DNA of 64,000 nucleotides from NCBI GenBank assembly GCA_944325965.1, contig CALVCB010000002.1, forward strand, positions 1-64,000, given 5' to 3'. The notes below the pieces were generated by a model. That model worked only from the letters and a program-made list of their open reading frames with translations, had not been told where the DNA came from and did not search any database. Position numbers and translations under genes: made by a program. Shown here piece by piece: positions 36,629 through 45,011 of this stretch. Source of the stretch: an uncultured Bacteroidales bacterium. Its GTDB lineage: Bacteria; Bacteroidota; Bacteroidia; Bacteroidales; UBA932. How positions within the stretch are numbered: position 1 is the stretch's first letter; the number at the start of each line of letters is the position of its first letter.

Positions 36629-37276
36629 ATGGTTTTGGGAAAGTTTATGGCGGCCTCAGTGCTGCTTTTCATGTGTACGGCAGGAATCAGCGTGTCGGCT
36701 GCCCCGTTTTCCATACAGAGGCTTGAAGACAGGATAAATTCTTCAGAGATTTCGTTTTCCTATACCTACAGCGTTTCCGGCGGGAAAGTCAGCATGACGG
36801 GGCAGGGAAGCGCTGTCCTCCAGGGGGATGCGTACATCCTTGATGTTGACGGTATGGAGGTATATTGTGACGGTACTGCGAGATGGACCCTTGACAGGAA
36901 GGCTGAGGAGCTTGTGGTCGAGTCCTGCGACACTTATCCTGCTTCACTGTCCGCCAATCCGGTCCTGCTCCTGCAGAGCCCGACAAGTTTTTTCGATGTT
37001 TCCTCCCAGTCTGCTGCGGTATATTCAGGCATGGATGCAATAAAGGTGGAGCTTGCCCCGAAACAGGGTACGAAGCTTAAGGCTGTCACCCTGTATTTCA
37101 GGTCAGGGCAACAGGAGGACGGCATCCTGATAGGGGCGTCGGTCCGTGCCGCAGACGGGACTGTCACGGATTTCACCATTTCTGATTTCAGGTATTCCGC
37201 TAAAGGGGATGCGTCGCGCTTTTCTTTTGATTCAGCCTCCCTCGGTCCGGAGTGGATCGTGACTGATCTGCGGTAG
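36629..37276 (+). CDS. lolA: Outer-membrane lipoprotein carrier LolA-like protein
   Basis: 215-residue periplasmic protein with a signal peptide (about 1-24, ending SVSA) and the half-barrel LolA pattern of long beta strands (SISFSYTYSV-like, then a DGTARWTLDRK turn). It would ferry lipoproteins, which are abundant here, to the outer membrane. It directly follows ftsK, an order usual in Bacteroidetes. Sequence similarity within LolA is low, so the call rests on architecture and synteny. Confidence 0.82.
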   Translation: MVLGKFMAASVLLFMCTAGISVSAAPFSIQRLEDRINSSEISFSYTYSVSGGKVSMTGQGSAVLQGDAYILDVDGMEVYCDGTARWTLDRKAEELVVESCDTYPASLSANPVLLLQSPTSFFDVSSQSAAVYSGMDAIKVELAPKQGTKLKAVTLYFRSGQQEDGILIGASVRAADGTVTDFTISDFRYSAKGDASRFSFDSASLGPEWIVTDLR

Positions 37277-37278
37277 CC

Positions 37279-38106
37279 TTACCAGCTGCCGGATGCTCCG
37301 CCCCCGCCGAAAGACCCGCCTCCGAATCCTCCGAAACCTCCACCGAACCCTCCGAATCCGCCGCCGGAGCCTCCCCAAGAGGAACCTCCTCTGTGGCCGC
37401 TGCCCAGAAGGCTGCCTATAATGATGGCGTCGAAAATGTCCCCTCCGTCGGTCCTGGTACCGCTGCCGCCACCTCCGCGGCCGTTATTGTTTCCTTTGCG
37501 GAAAGTTGCGGCGACTATTGACACGAGAATCACGAAAAAAAGGAACAGCCCTATGGCTATGAAGCCTCCTGTGTCATCGTCCCCGGCTTCCCTCGGTTCC
37601 GATATTTCCCCTGACGCAAGCTTCATGAGTACATCGCAGGCAGCCGCGGTTCCGGAGAAGTAGTCGTCCTGCATGAAACGCGGTATGAGCTCATTGTCTA
37701 TGATCCTTTTGGCGTATGCATCCGGTATCGCGCCTTCAAGCCCGTAGCCTATGCTGATGGCTACCTGCCCTCCCGAATCCTGTGTCTTGGGCTTTATGAG
37801 AAGGACAACCCCGTTGTCGAACTTCTCCGAACCGACTTTCCAGTCAAGGCCTATCCTTGTGGCATACTCCGAAGCAGTATAGCCTTCGAGATCGTTTACC
37901 GTAACTACCGTTATCTGGTTTGACGTGGAGTCATCGAATGCCGTCAGCACGTTTTCGAGATAGCCGGCCTGCCGCGGAGTGAATACCCCTGCAAAGTCGT
38001 TCACAAGCCGGGGCGGTGACTGTGGCGACGGTATGGCCGCGCATATTGCTGCCGGCACTACCAGCATGAGGGCTGTCAGCAAATATATGGAGAAGTTCTT
38101 AAACAT
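37279..38106 (-). CDS. TPM-domain membrane protein with Gly-rich tail
   Basis: 275 residues: signal peptide (about 1-26), a TPM (YgcG/DUF477) domain (about 35-160), a single membrane helix (about 185-210) and a tail very rich in Gly, Ser and Phe ending GGGGASGSW. The TPM domain is found in photosystem-repair and envelope proteins; its bacterial function is unclear. Third gene of a lemA-TPM-TPM group; convergent with lolA, with only two bases between stops. Confidence 0.88.
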   Translation of the reverse strand: MFKNFSIYLLTALMLVVPAAICAAIPSPQSPPRLVNDFAGVFTPRQAGYLENVLTAFDDSTSNQITVVTVNDLEGYTASEYATRIGLDWKVGSEKFDNGVVLLIKPKTQDSGGQVAISIGYGLEGAIPDAYAKRIIDNELIPRFMQDDYFSGTAAACDVLMKLASGEISEPREAGDDDTGGFIAIGLFLFFVILVSIVAATFRKGNNNGRGGGGSGTRTDGGDIFDAIIIGSLLGSGHRGGSSWGGSGGGFGGFGGGFGGFGGGSFGGGGASGSW

Positions 38107-38109
38107 AAG

Positions 38110-38556
38110 CTATCTATCTGGATTTCCGAATGATATGTCATCCGGCTGTTCATTGGTGTCATCTTCATGGTAGGGGAAATATGCCTTGAGCTTCTCCCCG
38201 ACGGCTGATACGGCCTTTTCAAGTCCCTCGGCGAACTCCCCGTTCCGGAAGTATCCGGTCATGATGTCCTTTACATCGTTCCAGAACCCTGCGGGTACAA
38301 CGTCATTGATGCCCTTGTCCCCTATGATGGCGAATACTTTGGACTTGCAGGCCAGGTATATGAGGACCCCGTTCCTTCTGGCGGTCCTGTCCATGCGCAG
38401 AAAACGGAACACCTGCCCGGCCCTTTTCATCGGGTTGCCGGAACAGGTGTCATCTATATGTATCCGGATTTCTCCGGATGTATTCCGCTCTGCCTCCTTT
38501 ATCGCAGCGACGAGCCTGTCTTTCTGCTGTGCGGAGAGGAAGTCTTCGGCTTTCAT
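38110..38556 (-). CDS. TPM-domain protein without signal or tail
   Basis: 148-residue soluble TPM domain (core NGVLIYLACKSKVFAIIGDKG). It lacks the signal peptide and Gly-rich tail of the neighbouring TPM protein, so it is probably cytoplasmic or a peripheral partner. It lies between lemA and the larger TPM gene with gaps of one and three bases, implying one transcript and joint function. Confidence 0.88.
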   Translation of the reverse strand: MKAEDFLSAQQKDRLVAAIKEAERNTSGEIRIHIDDTCSGNPMKRAGQVFRFLRMDRTARRNGVLIYLACKSKVFAIIGDKGINDVVPAGFWNDVKDIMTGYFRNGEFAEGLEKAVSAVGEKLKAYFPYHEDDTNEQPDDISFGNPDR

Positions 38557-38557
38557 G

Positions 38558-39151
38558 TCAGAACTCCACTTTCGGTGCTGTCCTGGCCTCTTCGGACGCC
38601 TCGAAATAGCCTTTGGTGTCGAAGCCGAACATGGAGGCGAAGATGTTCCTCGGGAAGCTTCTCACCATGGTGTTGTAGCTCCTTGCCGTCTCGTTGAACT
38701 TCATTCTTTCGGTGGCGATGCGGTTTTCCGTACCTTCGAGCTGCGCCTGGAGGTCCCTGAAATTCTGGTTCGCCTTCAGGTCAGGATAATTTTCCTGCAG
38801 CATTATCAGCCTGCCGAGGGCCTGGGAGAGCTCTCCCTGGGCCTTCTGGAATTCCGCTATCTGCTCTGCATCAAGGTTTTCCGGGTCTACAGTCATCTGT
38901 GTAGCCCTGCTCCTTGCCTCCACCACGCTTTCAAGGGTCTCGGACTCATGCTCTGCATAGCCTTTTACCGTTGCCACCAGGTTCGGTATAAGGTCGGCCC
39001 TGCGCTGGTACACGTTCTCCACCTGTGACCAGGCGGCCTTCACCTGCTCGTCGGCCTTGACAAGCCCGTTGTACGAATTCTTCACCCAGAAGAACAGGGC
39101 GAGGATGATGACGACGATTACCGTTACAGTTATTAAAGTGCTCTTTTTCAT
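38558..39151 (-). CDS. lemA: LemA family protein
   Basis: 197-residue protein with an N-terminal membrane helix (about 5-24) and a helical bundle carrying LemA signatures (WSQVENVYQRRADLIPNLV, MLQENYPDLKANQNF). LemA proteins commonly pair with TPM-domain genes, as here; the biochemical role is unknown. First gene of the lemA-TPM-TPM group. Confidence 0.93.
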   Translation of the reverse strand: MKKSTLITVTVIVVIILALFFWVKNSYNGLVKADEQVKAAWSQVENVYQRRADLIPNLVATVKGYAEHESETLESVVEARSRATQMTVDPENLDAEQIAEFQKAQGELSQALGRLIMLQENYPDLKANQNFRDLQAQLEGTENRIATERMKFNETARSYNTMVRSFPRNIFASMFGFDTKGYFEASEEARTAPKVEF

Positions 39152-39193
39152 ATTTTTACTTTTATGTTTCTTGAAAATTATCCGGGCGGAAAC

Positions 39194-40432
39194 CTAATCC
39201 TTTACGCACCGTACCGATGCGGCGAAAGTAGCCTTGTCATGGCCGTCCCTGTATACTACCGGGCTCTCGTTGTTGATTACGCGGCAGATCGCTTTCCCCG
39301 TATCAGGATCCTCTGTCGAAGTCCAGAATATCGCGTACTCGAAAACCCCTCCGTAATTCCACATGCCGTTGGTCATGAGTGCATACCCGGCCGGTATTGC
39401 CGAAATCCCGCTCCTGTTGGTAGGGTCGCCCACATAGCTCAGGTATGGCCACAGCTCGGTGTCCGTGTTGAATGTGGCGCTCCGTGCCTCCTTCCCGTAA
39501 TTGATGTCGTTGTCATAGTCTTCGTCCGTATCCGGGAGGTCCGGGTCCAGCATCTCCCCTGCCATGAATTCCTTGCTTATCCTGTAATCTCCCCTGGACC
39601 AGTCTATACCGTATTCAAGGCCTGTTTCGCTATCTTCGAGCCCGTCTCTCCATGCATCCTTGTAGATGCCGGCCATTGTGGCTTCTGCAAGGTCTGTCCA
39701 CTCGTTGTCGGAAGGGATGTGCCATCCGTCAGGGCATATCCCCTGGACTGTTGTGCCGTCATTGCTTGAGATGCCTCCGGTGGCTTCATCCCATGTGTAG
39801 AACCTGCCGAACACCTGTGACATCGCTTCCGCATCCTGATAAGGGGCCCCGACTTTTTCAGTCCCGGATCCGTCATACGCGAGGTTTTGCTTCATCCATG
39901 TCCTTGAGTCCGGTGCCTCGTATGTAAGGTACTCCACCCCGTCATATAATACAGTCGTTCCTCCTTTCGTATATCCTGCGCGCTGGATGGACCCCTTCCC
40001 TTCGTTCCAGGGGGCTACCACCGTTACATAATAGGAGGCCGACAGGCTGCTGTATCCCTCTGCAAATGCCTCGCAGGAGACGGTGAGTGTCCTCAGGGTG
40101 TCCTTGTTGTACTCCGCGAAATCATATGTGAAGACCCCGTCTCCTTCCCCGTCCTCTTCCTTGGAGACGGTGTAGCTGTCATTGTCCGAAGGTGTCACTC
40201 TCCACTGGTAGCCTATCCCGAGGCCTTCCGGATGAGACGCCCCCTTCGGGGTGATTGTATATTCAGTGTGGTCATCTGCCAGGATGTATGCCGGCAGTGA
40301 TGGGTCGAAATCAAGGCTCAGAGTCCCGTCAAGATAGGGGAGGGAGGCCGTGCTGTCGTCTTTCTTGCAGGATACAATGGCGGCTGCGGCTATGGCTGCG
40401 GCCAATACTAGATGTGTCTTCCTGTTCGTCAT
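39194..40432 (-). CDS. FISUMP-domain lipoprotein
   Basis: 412-residue exported lipoprotein (signal MTNRKTHLVLAAAIAAAA, lipobox IVSC). The N-terminal half (about 40-180) looks like beta-sandwich material. The C-terminal half is a FISUMP-type domain (Fibrobacter succinogenes major paralogous domain) with RTWMKQNLAYDG, GRFYTWDEATGG, CPDGWHIPSDNEW and the AIFWTSTED end motif. Function is unknown, though such proteins are often surface-exposed. The frame is open upstream to 40846, but that part is antisense to apbE. Start set at 40432. Confidence 0.82.
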   Translation of the reverse strand: MTNRKTHLVLAAAIAAAAIVSCKKDDSTASLPYLDGTLSLDFDPSLPAYILADDHTEYTITPKGASHPEGLGIGYQWRVTPSDNDSYTVSKEEDGEGDGVFTYDFAEYNKDTLRTLTVSCEAFAEGYSSLSASYYVTVVAPWNEGKGSIQRAGYTKGGTTVLYDGVEYLTYEAPDSRTWMKQNLAYDGSGTEKVGAPYQDAEAMSQVFGRFYTWDEATGGISSNDGTTVQGICPDGWHIPSDNEWTDLAEATMAGIYKDAWRDGLEDSETGLEYGIDWSRGDYRISKEFMAGEMLDPDLPDTDEDYDNDINYGKEARSATFNTDTELWPYLSYVGDPTNRSGISAIPAGYALMTNGMWNYGGVFEYAIFWTSTEDPDTGKAICRVINNESPVVYRDGHDKATFAASVRCVKD

Positions 40433-40503
40433 TGCTGTTATGATATGCTTCGTCCATTTAAATACATTCTTGCAAAGATGCATAAAATTCGTTGAAAATC
40501 CTC

Positions 40504-40525
40504 TATATTTGCCTAAATACTTTTG
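40504..40525 (+). promoter_or_regulatory. Two candidate -7 boxes for apbE
   Basis: TATATTTG (40504-40511) and TACTTTTG (40518-40525) both match TAnnTTTG; neither has a clear TTTG at the expected distance. The second ends seven bases before the ATG and would give an almost leaderless mRNA. Confidence 0.4.
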
Positions 40526-40532
40526 TTGAGCC

Positions 40533-41609
40533 ATGAAAATCCGCTTTCCTTTTGTATCATTGTGCCGGACTGCCTTCCTGGCGGCCTGCCTTATGCCCTT
40601 TTGTTCTTGTTCCGGCGAGTCCGGGTATATGTCCGTCAGCGGGTATGCCCAGGGGGGCACATATATCGTGAAGTTCGATATCTCCCCGATGGAAAAATCA
40701 GGGAAGGACGTGTACGGGATAAAGGCCGGGATCGACTCCATACTCGCACGCGTGGACAGCTCCGTTTCAGGGTACAACAAGGGTTCCCTGTTGAGCAGGT
40801 TCAATTCAGGGGAGAGTATAGTCCCGGACAGTATTTTCATAGACATCTACAACAAGTCGTGCGGCTACTATGACCTGACCGGAGGTGCCGTCGATGTCGC
40901 TGCCGCACCTCTTTTCGACATCTGGGGGTTTGGTTTCACCGCCGATTCGCTGCCTCCGGCATCTCTGGTGTCCGAGACCGTGAAATCCTGCGGGCTGTCC
41001 CGTCTGAAACACAGTATGGAGCCTGGAGCAGACGGGACGGTCTCCCCGGCCGGACTTTTGAGGGAAGGGGTGTCCGGCCCGCTTCCGTCACTCAACTACA
41101 ATGCCGTGGCACAGGGCTACAGCTGTGACCTTGTGGCTGATTACCTGTCCGGTCTCGGCATAGAAGACATGCTGATAAATATAGGAGGGGAGATTTTCTG
41201 CCGGGGCATGAATCCTGGGGGAAAGCCGTGGTCAATAGGAGTCGACAAGCCGGAGGACGGCAACAATGTCCCGGGCGCCGAACTCCAGGGCACCATCGAG
41301 GTGGGGCCGGGGTCTTGCGGTGTGGTCACTTCCGGCAATTACAGGAAGTTCTATGTCAAAGACGGCCATAAATATGCCCATACCATAGATCCGCGCACAG
41401 GCTATCCCGTATCGCATTCGCTTCTGAGCGCCACGGTAATCGCACCTGATGCCGCTCTGGCGGATGCCCTCGCTACGTACTGCATGGTCGTCGGGGTCGA
41501 CGAGGCTGTACGGTTCATCAGTTCCCGCCACGGTCTGGAAGGTTACCTTATCTACAGTGAGGACGGACGGATGAAGACATGGACTTCAGACGGGATTACA
41601 GTCCGCTGA
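40533..41609 (+). CDS. apbE: FAD:protein FMN transferase (ApbE)
   Basis: 358-residue exported flavinyltransferase that attaches FMN to Thr in flavoproteins such as Rnf/Nqr subunits. A lipoprotein-type signal (lipobox MPFCSC) is followed by the ApbE fold, with segments NYNAVAQGYSCDLVADYL, NIGGEIFCRG and HTIDPRTGYPV (metal/FAD-binding). The partner flavoprotein is not in the window. The 3' end overlaps the convergent comEC-like gene by 14 bp. Confidence 0.93.
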   Translation: MKIRFPFVSLCRTAFLAACLMPFCSCSGESGYMSVSGYAQGGTYIVKFDISPMEKSGKDVYGIKAGIDSILARVDSSVSGYNKGSLLSRFNSGESIVPDSIFIDIYNKSCGYYDLTGGAVDVAAAPLFDIWGFGFTADSLPPASLVSETVKSCGLSRLKHSMEPGADGTVSPAGLLREGVSGPLPSLNYNAVAQGYSCDLVADYLSGLGIEDMLINIGGEIFCRGMNPGGKPWSIGVDKPEDGNNVPGAELQGTIEVGPGSCGVVTSGNYRKFYVKDGHKYAHTIDPRTGYPVSHSLLSATVIAPDAALADALATYCMVVGVDEAVRFISSRHGLEGYLIYSEDGRMKTWTSDGITVR

Positions 41610-42756
41610 TTATTTCGAGGGACCGGCACATCGCCTGGATGACGGCGTTGTCAGCCTCGACGAGGATTCCCGGGCATAGCCCGAGAGATTGCAGTATCAG
41701 CAGCGGTATTGACAGGTTTATGGCGGCGGTTGATAGTGGTACTGCTATAAGGTTGGTTATCAGGAAATACGGCGGAAATGTCCCGAAATAGTACCATGCG
41801 GCAGGAGCGGTGAATATCTGGCATGAAATGGACATTGCGGCCATGTCCCACAGCTTTTTCATGGGTCCTCCTCCGGAAAGGCGTCCGTACAGCCCCCTCT
41901 GCTTGTCCTCCTGACATGGGCCCCTGTACCAGCCCCGCATCTTCGGGTACAGGATGTAGATTCCTGCCATTGCAAGATATGAAAGCTGGAAACTCACGGA
42001 TTTCAGTACTTCCGGAGAGAGCGCGGCCTGTGCCATCAGTGCAGCGCAGAATATGTTCATCGGCGGCCGTTCCCTTCCGGTGCATCTTGCCGTTTCGCCT
42101 AGGGCTATGAAAAGGAATGCCCTTACGATTGATGCTCCAGCCCCGGTCATCATTGTATAGAAACCTGCTGCGGCTATGGTCGTGACGGAGCGGAGACGGA
42201 TGGCCCGGGGTGAATTCCCGATGACCGAGAACATGCGTGCGAGGATGATATAGACTACGCTGAGGTGCATCCCGGACAGGGCGAGGATATGGGACGCGCC
42301 GCTGGTCCGGAACGATGCGCTGATATCCTGTGGGAGGGCTGTCCTGTCGCCTGTGAGAAGTGCGAGCACAAGAGCGTTGCTTCCGCTGTCCTTGAAAGGT
42401 ATTTCCTGTATGATTGCCTTTAGCTGCAGTACTGATGCCGCAGCGGCTTTCTGTATGAACCATTGTCCCGGCGCGGCGCTACTGTCAGGGAGGGCGGCAA
42501 TGCATGCACAGTACAGTCCGGAGAAAAAGAAAGCCGCAGGCAGCATGAAAGGTGTCATCCCGGCCGGAATGGAGTTTCCGGCCCTTGTGCTTCTCAATGC
42601 TGATAACTGGTACAATGCAAAGAAGACAGCCCCGAGAAAGGAAATGCAGGCTGTCAGGTAGGCAGTTCCGTGCCTGAAGTCCATTTGCAGGCCGGCGGCC
42701 ACCCCTGCGGTGAACAGTAAAGCTAAATCAGTCAATCCCTTCCCCTCTCCCTTCAT
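41596..42756 (-). CDS. Short ComEC/Rec2-type membrane protein
   Basis: 386-residue polytopic membrane protein with the competence-domain signature FRTSGASHILALSGMHLSVV and multiple helices on both sides. Ordinary ComEC proteins (about 650-800 residues) add a metallo-beta-lactamase domain and often an OB-like N-terminal domain. Neither is present, and no remnant was noticed beyond the stop. It may be a minimal DNA-uptake channel or a truncated gene. It overlaps apbE at its 3' end. Confidence 0.8.
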   Translation of the reverse strand: MKGEGKGLTDLALLFTAGVAAGLQMDFRHGTAYLTACISFLGAVFFALYQLSALRSTRAGNSIPAGMTPFMLPAAFFFSGLYCACIAALPDSSAAPGQWFIQKAAAASVLQLKAIIQEIPFKDSGSNALVLALLTGDRTALPQDISASFRTSGASHILALSGMHLSVVYIILARMFSVIGNSPRAIRLRSVTTIAAAGFYTMMTGAGASIVRAFLFIALGETARCTGRERPPMNIFCAALMAQAALSPEVLKSVSFQLSYLAMAGIYILYPKMRGWYRGPCQEDKQRGLYGRLSGGGPMKKLWDMAAMSISCQIFTAPAAWYYFGTFPPYFLITNLIAVPLSTAAINLSIPLLILQSLGLCPGILVEADNAVIQAMCRSLEIISGL

Positions 42757-42768
42757 ATTCTTCTGATT

Positions 42769-42802
42769 TTTGGCGAAATTAGTTATTATTTTTATAACTT
42801 TG
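42769..42802 (+). promoter_or_regulatory. Promoter for ackA-ptb-buk
   Basis: TTTG (42769-42772) and TAACTTTG (42795-42802) are separated by 22 bp, slightly longer than ideal. The leader would be about 45 nt. Confidence 0.55.
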
Positions 42803-42853
42803 TACGTTTGTATTGAAATATTTTACAGGGAAAACTTAAAAACTGTCATTAAT

Positions 42854-44068
42854 ATGATCATTCTGGTTTTGAATTGCGGAAGCTCGTCGTTGAAATACCA
42901 GCTTCTCGATATGAAAAACGATGATGTCTATGATCTTCTGGCTAAAGGACTTGTCGAGAGAATCGGCATGGAGACCGGCTGCATAAGGCATCAGGCTGCA
43001 GGTAAGGAGACCTACGTGAGGGAAATGCCCATCGCTGACCATACCGTCGGGATAAAGGCTGTGCTTGAAGCCCTTACCGACAGGGAGTACGGGGTACTTG
43101 AGACCCTTGAGGACATCGAGGCTGTCGGCCACAGAGTAGTACATGGAGGCGAAGAGTTCTTCTGCAGCAAGCTTATCGACGACAAGGTTATCGGACAGAT
43201 AGTCAGGTGCAGCGACATCGCCCCTCTCCACAATCCTGCCAACCTTCTGGGTATAAAGGCTGTCTCTGAAGCCCTTCCAGATGTCCCGCAGGTGGCTGTA
43301 TTCGACACGGCCTTCCATCAGACGATGCCCGCATATGCGTACATGTACGCACTTCCGTATGAATATTATGAGAAATACCGTATCAGAAGGTACGGCTTTC
43401 ATGGCACAAGCCACAAGTATGTCTCTGAAAAAGGAGCCCGTTTTACCGGGCTTGACCTCGGCAGTTCCAAGATCATAACATGCCATCTGGGCAACGGCAG
43501 CTCCATTACGGCCGTGGCCAACGGCAAATCCATAGACACTTCCATGGGATTCACCCCTCTGGAGGGCGTGATCATGGGTACAAGGTGCGGTTCGATAGAT
43601 CCTGATGTTGTCACCTATATCCAGGAAAAGGAAGGCCTTTCGTTTGAGGAGGTCAGCAGGATAATGAACAAGAAGAGCGGCTTCCTCGGGCTTTCTTGCA
43701 TCTCCTCTGACGCCCGCGACCTCAATGACGCGGCCAATGCCGGTGACCCTAAGGCCAAACTGGTACTCAAGAAGCTCGTGTATGACGTTACAAAATATAT
43801 AGGTGCATACGCTGCCGTTATGAACGGTGTGGACCTTATTGTATTTACCGGCGGGATAGGAGAGAACAACAGCAGGCTCCGCCGCAGGGTGTGCGAGAAC
43901 CTGTCCTATCTGGGTCTAAAGTTTGACTACGAGGCCAATGTGGCTACCGGCAAGGATACGCTGATATCCCTCCCTGACTCGAAAGTCAAGGTGGCAGTCA
44001 TTACTACCAACGAGGAGCTGGTGATTGCACGCGACACCATGCACATTGTCATGAACGAAGATGAATAG
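42854..44068 (+). CDS. ackA: Acetate kinase
   Basis: 404-residue enzyme converting acetyl phosphate and ADP to acetate and ATP. Motifs: VLNCGSSSLKYQ at the start, the HRVVHGG loop, FDTAFHQTMP, GFHGTSHKYVS, the LGNGSSITAV phosphate loop and FTGGIGENNS. The frame continues upstream to 42770, but the added residues precede the nucleotide-binding strand and overlap the promoter, so 42854 is the start. First gene of ackA-ptb-buk; a phosphotransacetylase gene is not adjacent. Confidence 0.95.
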   Translation: MIILVLNCGSSSLKYQLLDMKNDDVYDLLAKGLVERIGMETGCIRHQAAGKETYVREMPIADHTVGIKAVLEALTDREYGVLETLEDIEAVGHRVVHGGEEFFCSKLIDDKVIGQIVRCSDIAPLHNPANLLGIKAVSEALPDVPQVAVFDTAFHQTMPAYAYMYALPYEYYEKYRIRRYGFHGTSHKYVSEKGARFTGLDLGSSKIITCHLGNGSSITAVANGKSIDTSMGFTPLEGVIMGTRCGSIDPDVVTYIQEKEGLSFEEVSRIMNKKSGFLGLSCISSDARDLNDAANAGDPKAKLVLKKLVYDVTKYIGAYAAVMNGVDLIVFTGGIGENNSRLRRRVCENLSYLGLKFDYEANVATGKDTLISLPDSKVKVAVITTNEELVIARDTMHIVMNEDE

Positions 44069-44095
44069 GACCGTTTGATTTAACTGATTTATAAT

Positions 44096-45004
44096 ATGTT
44101 TACGAAATTTGAAGAAATCTTCGCGGAACTTGCGAACAGGGGGGCAAAGAAAAGAATGATAGCCGCCTGGGCAGTTGACGGCCATACTATAGCTGCTGCA
44201 AGCAAGGCCGTGGACCTTGGTATAGTTGATGCCACGCTTGTTGGCGATGAGAACATGATCAAGGCCGAGTGCGACAAGGAGGGTATCGATGTCAATAAAT
44301 TTACGGTCATCCACAACCCTTCGGAGCTTCCTGCCGTGACGCAGGCCGTCACTATGGTGAACCAGGGTATGGGGGACATCCTCATGAAAGGGCTGTGCAG
44401 CACTGACAAGTTCATGAGGGCTATCCTGAACAAGGAGACCGGTCTCCTTCCTCCGAAGGCCGTGCTCAGCCATGTGGCTGTACTGGAGAACCCGAATTAC
44501 CACAAGCTTCTGCTCGTGAGCGACATGGCTGTGATTCCGCTTCCTGACCTCAAGCAGAAGGTCGCCATCATGGGATATCTGATCAATACTGCCCACGCTC
44601 TCGGAAACCCGATGCCGAAGCTGGCCCTTATAGCTGCTACAGAGCAGATGCTCGAGGGCATGCCTGCATGTGTCGAGGCTGCGATTCTCGCGAAGAAGGT
44701 TGACCGCGGACAGATCAGGGGATGCATTGCCGACGGGCCTCTGGCCCTTGATGTAGCGGTAGACAAGGAGTCTGTGGAGATAAAGAAGCTCGTCAGCCCT
44801 GTCGCCGGAGATGCCGACTGCCTCCTTTTCCCTAACATCGAGTCTGCAAACGTGTTCTACAAGACCAACTCCAAGCTCGCCGCAGATGTAAAGCAGGCCG
44901 GCATGGTAGTAGGAGCGAAGGTGCCTTGTGTGCTCTCAAGCAGGGCCGACAGTATAGACACCAAGCTCAATTCCATAGCTATCGCCGCCATGTCGGCAAA
45001 ATAG
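44096..45004 (+). CDS. ptb: Phosphate butyryltransferase
   Basis: 302-residue enzyme exchanging CoA for phosphate on butyryl-CoA or related acyl-CoA. Length equals clostridial Ptb (about 301), shorter than typical Pta proteins. Segments such as KGLCSTDKFMRAILNKETGL, HVAVLENPNY and LLFPNIESANVFYK fit the Ptb branch of the PTA/PTB family. It precedes a butyrate kinase gene by seven bases, which supports butyryl or branched-chain acyl substrates. Confidence 0.93.
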   Translation: MFTKFEEIFAELANRGAKKRMIAAWAVDGHTIAAASKAVDLGIVDATLVGDENMIKAECDKEGIDVNKFTVIHNPSELPAVTQAVTMVNQGMGDILMKGLCSTDKFMRAILNKETGLLPPKAVLSHVAVLENPNYHKLLLVSDMAVIPLPDLKQKVAIMGYLINTAHALGNPMPKLALIAATEQMLEGMPACVEAAILAKKVDRGQIRGCIADGPLALDVAVDKESVEIKKLVSPVAGDADCLLFPNIESANVFYKTNSKLAADVKQAGMVVGAKVPCVLSSRADSIDTKLNSIAIAAMSAK

Positions 45005-45011
45005 GTCTTGT

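Noticed and set aside
39194..40846. 550-residue version of the FISUMP lipoprotein
   Set aside because: The upstream part is antisense to apbE. A lipoprotein signal starts at 40432.
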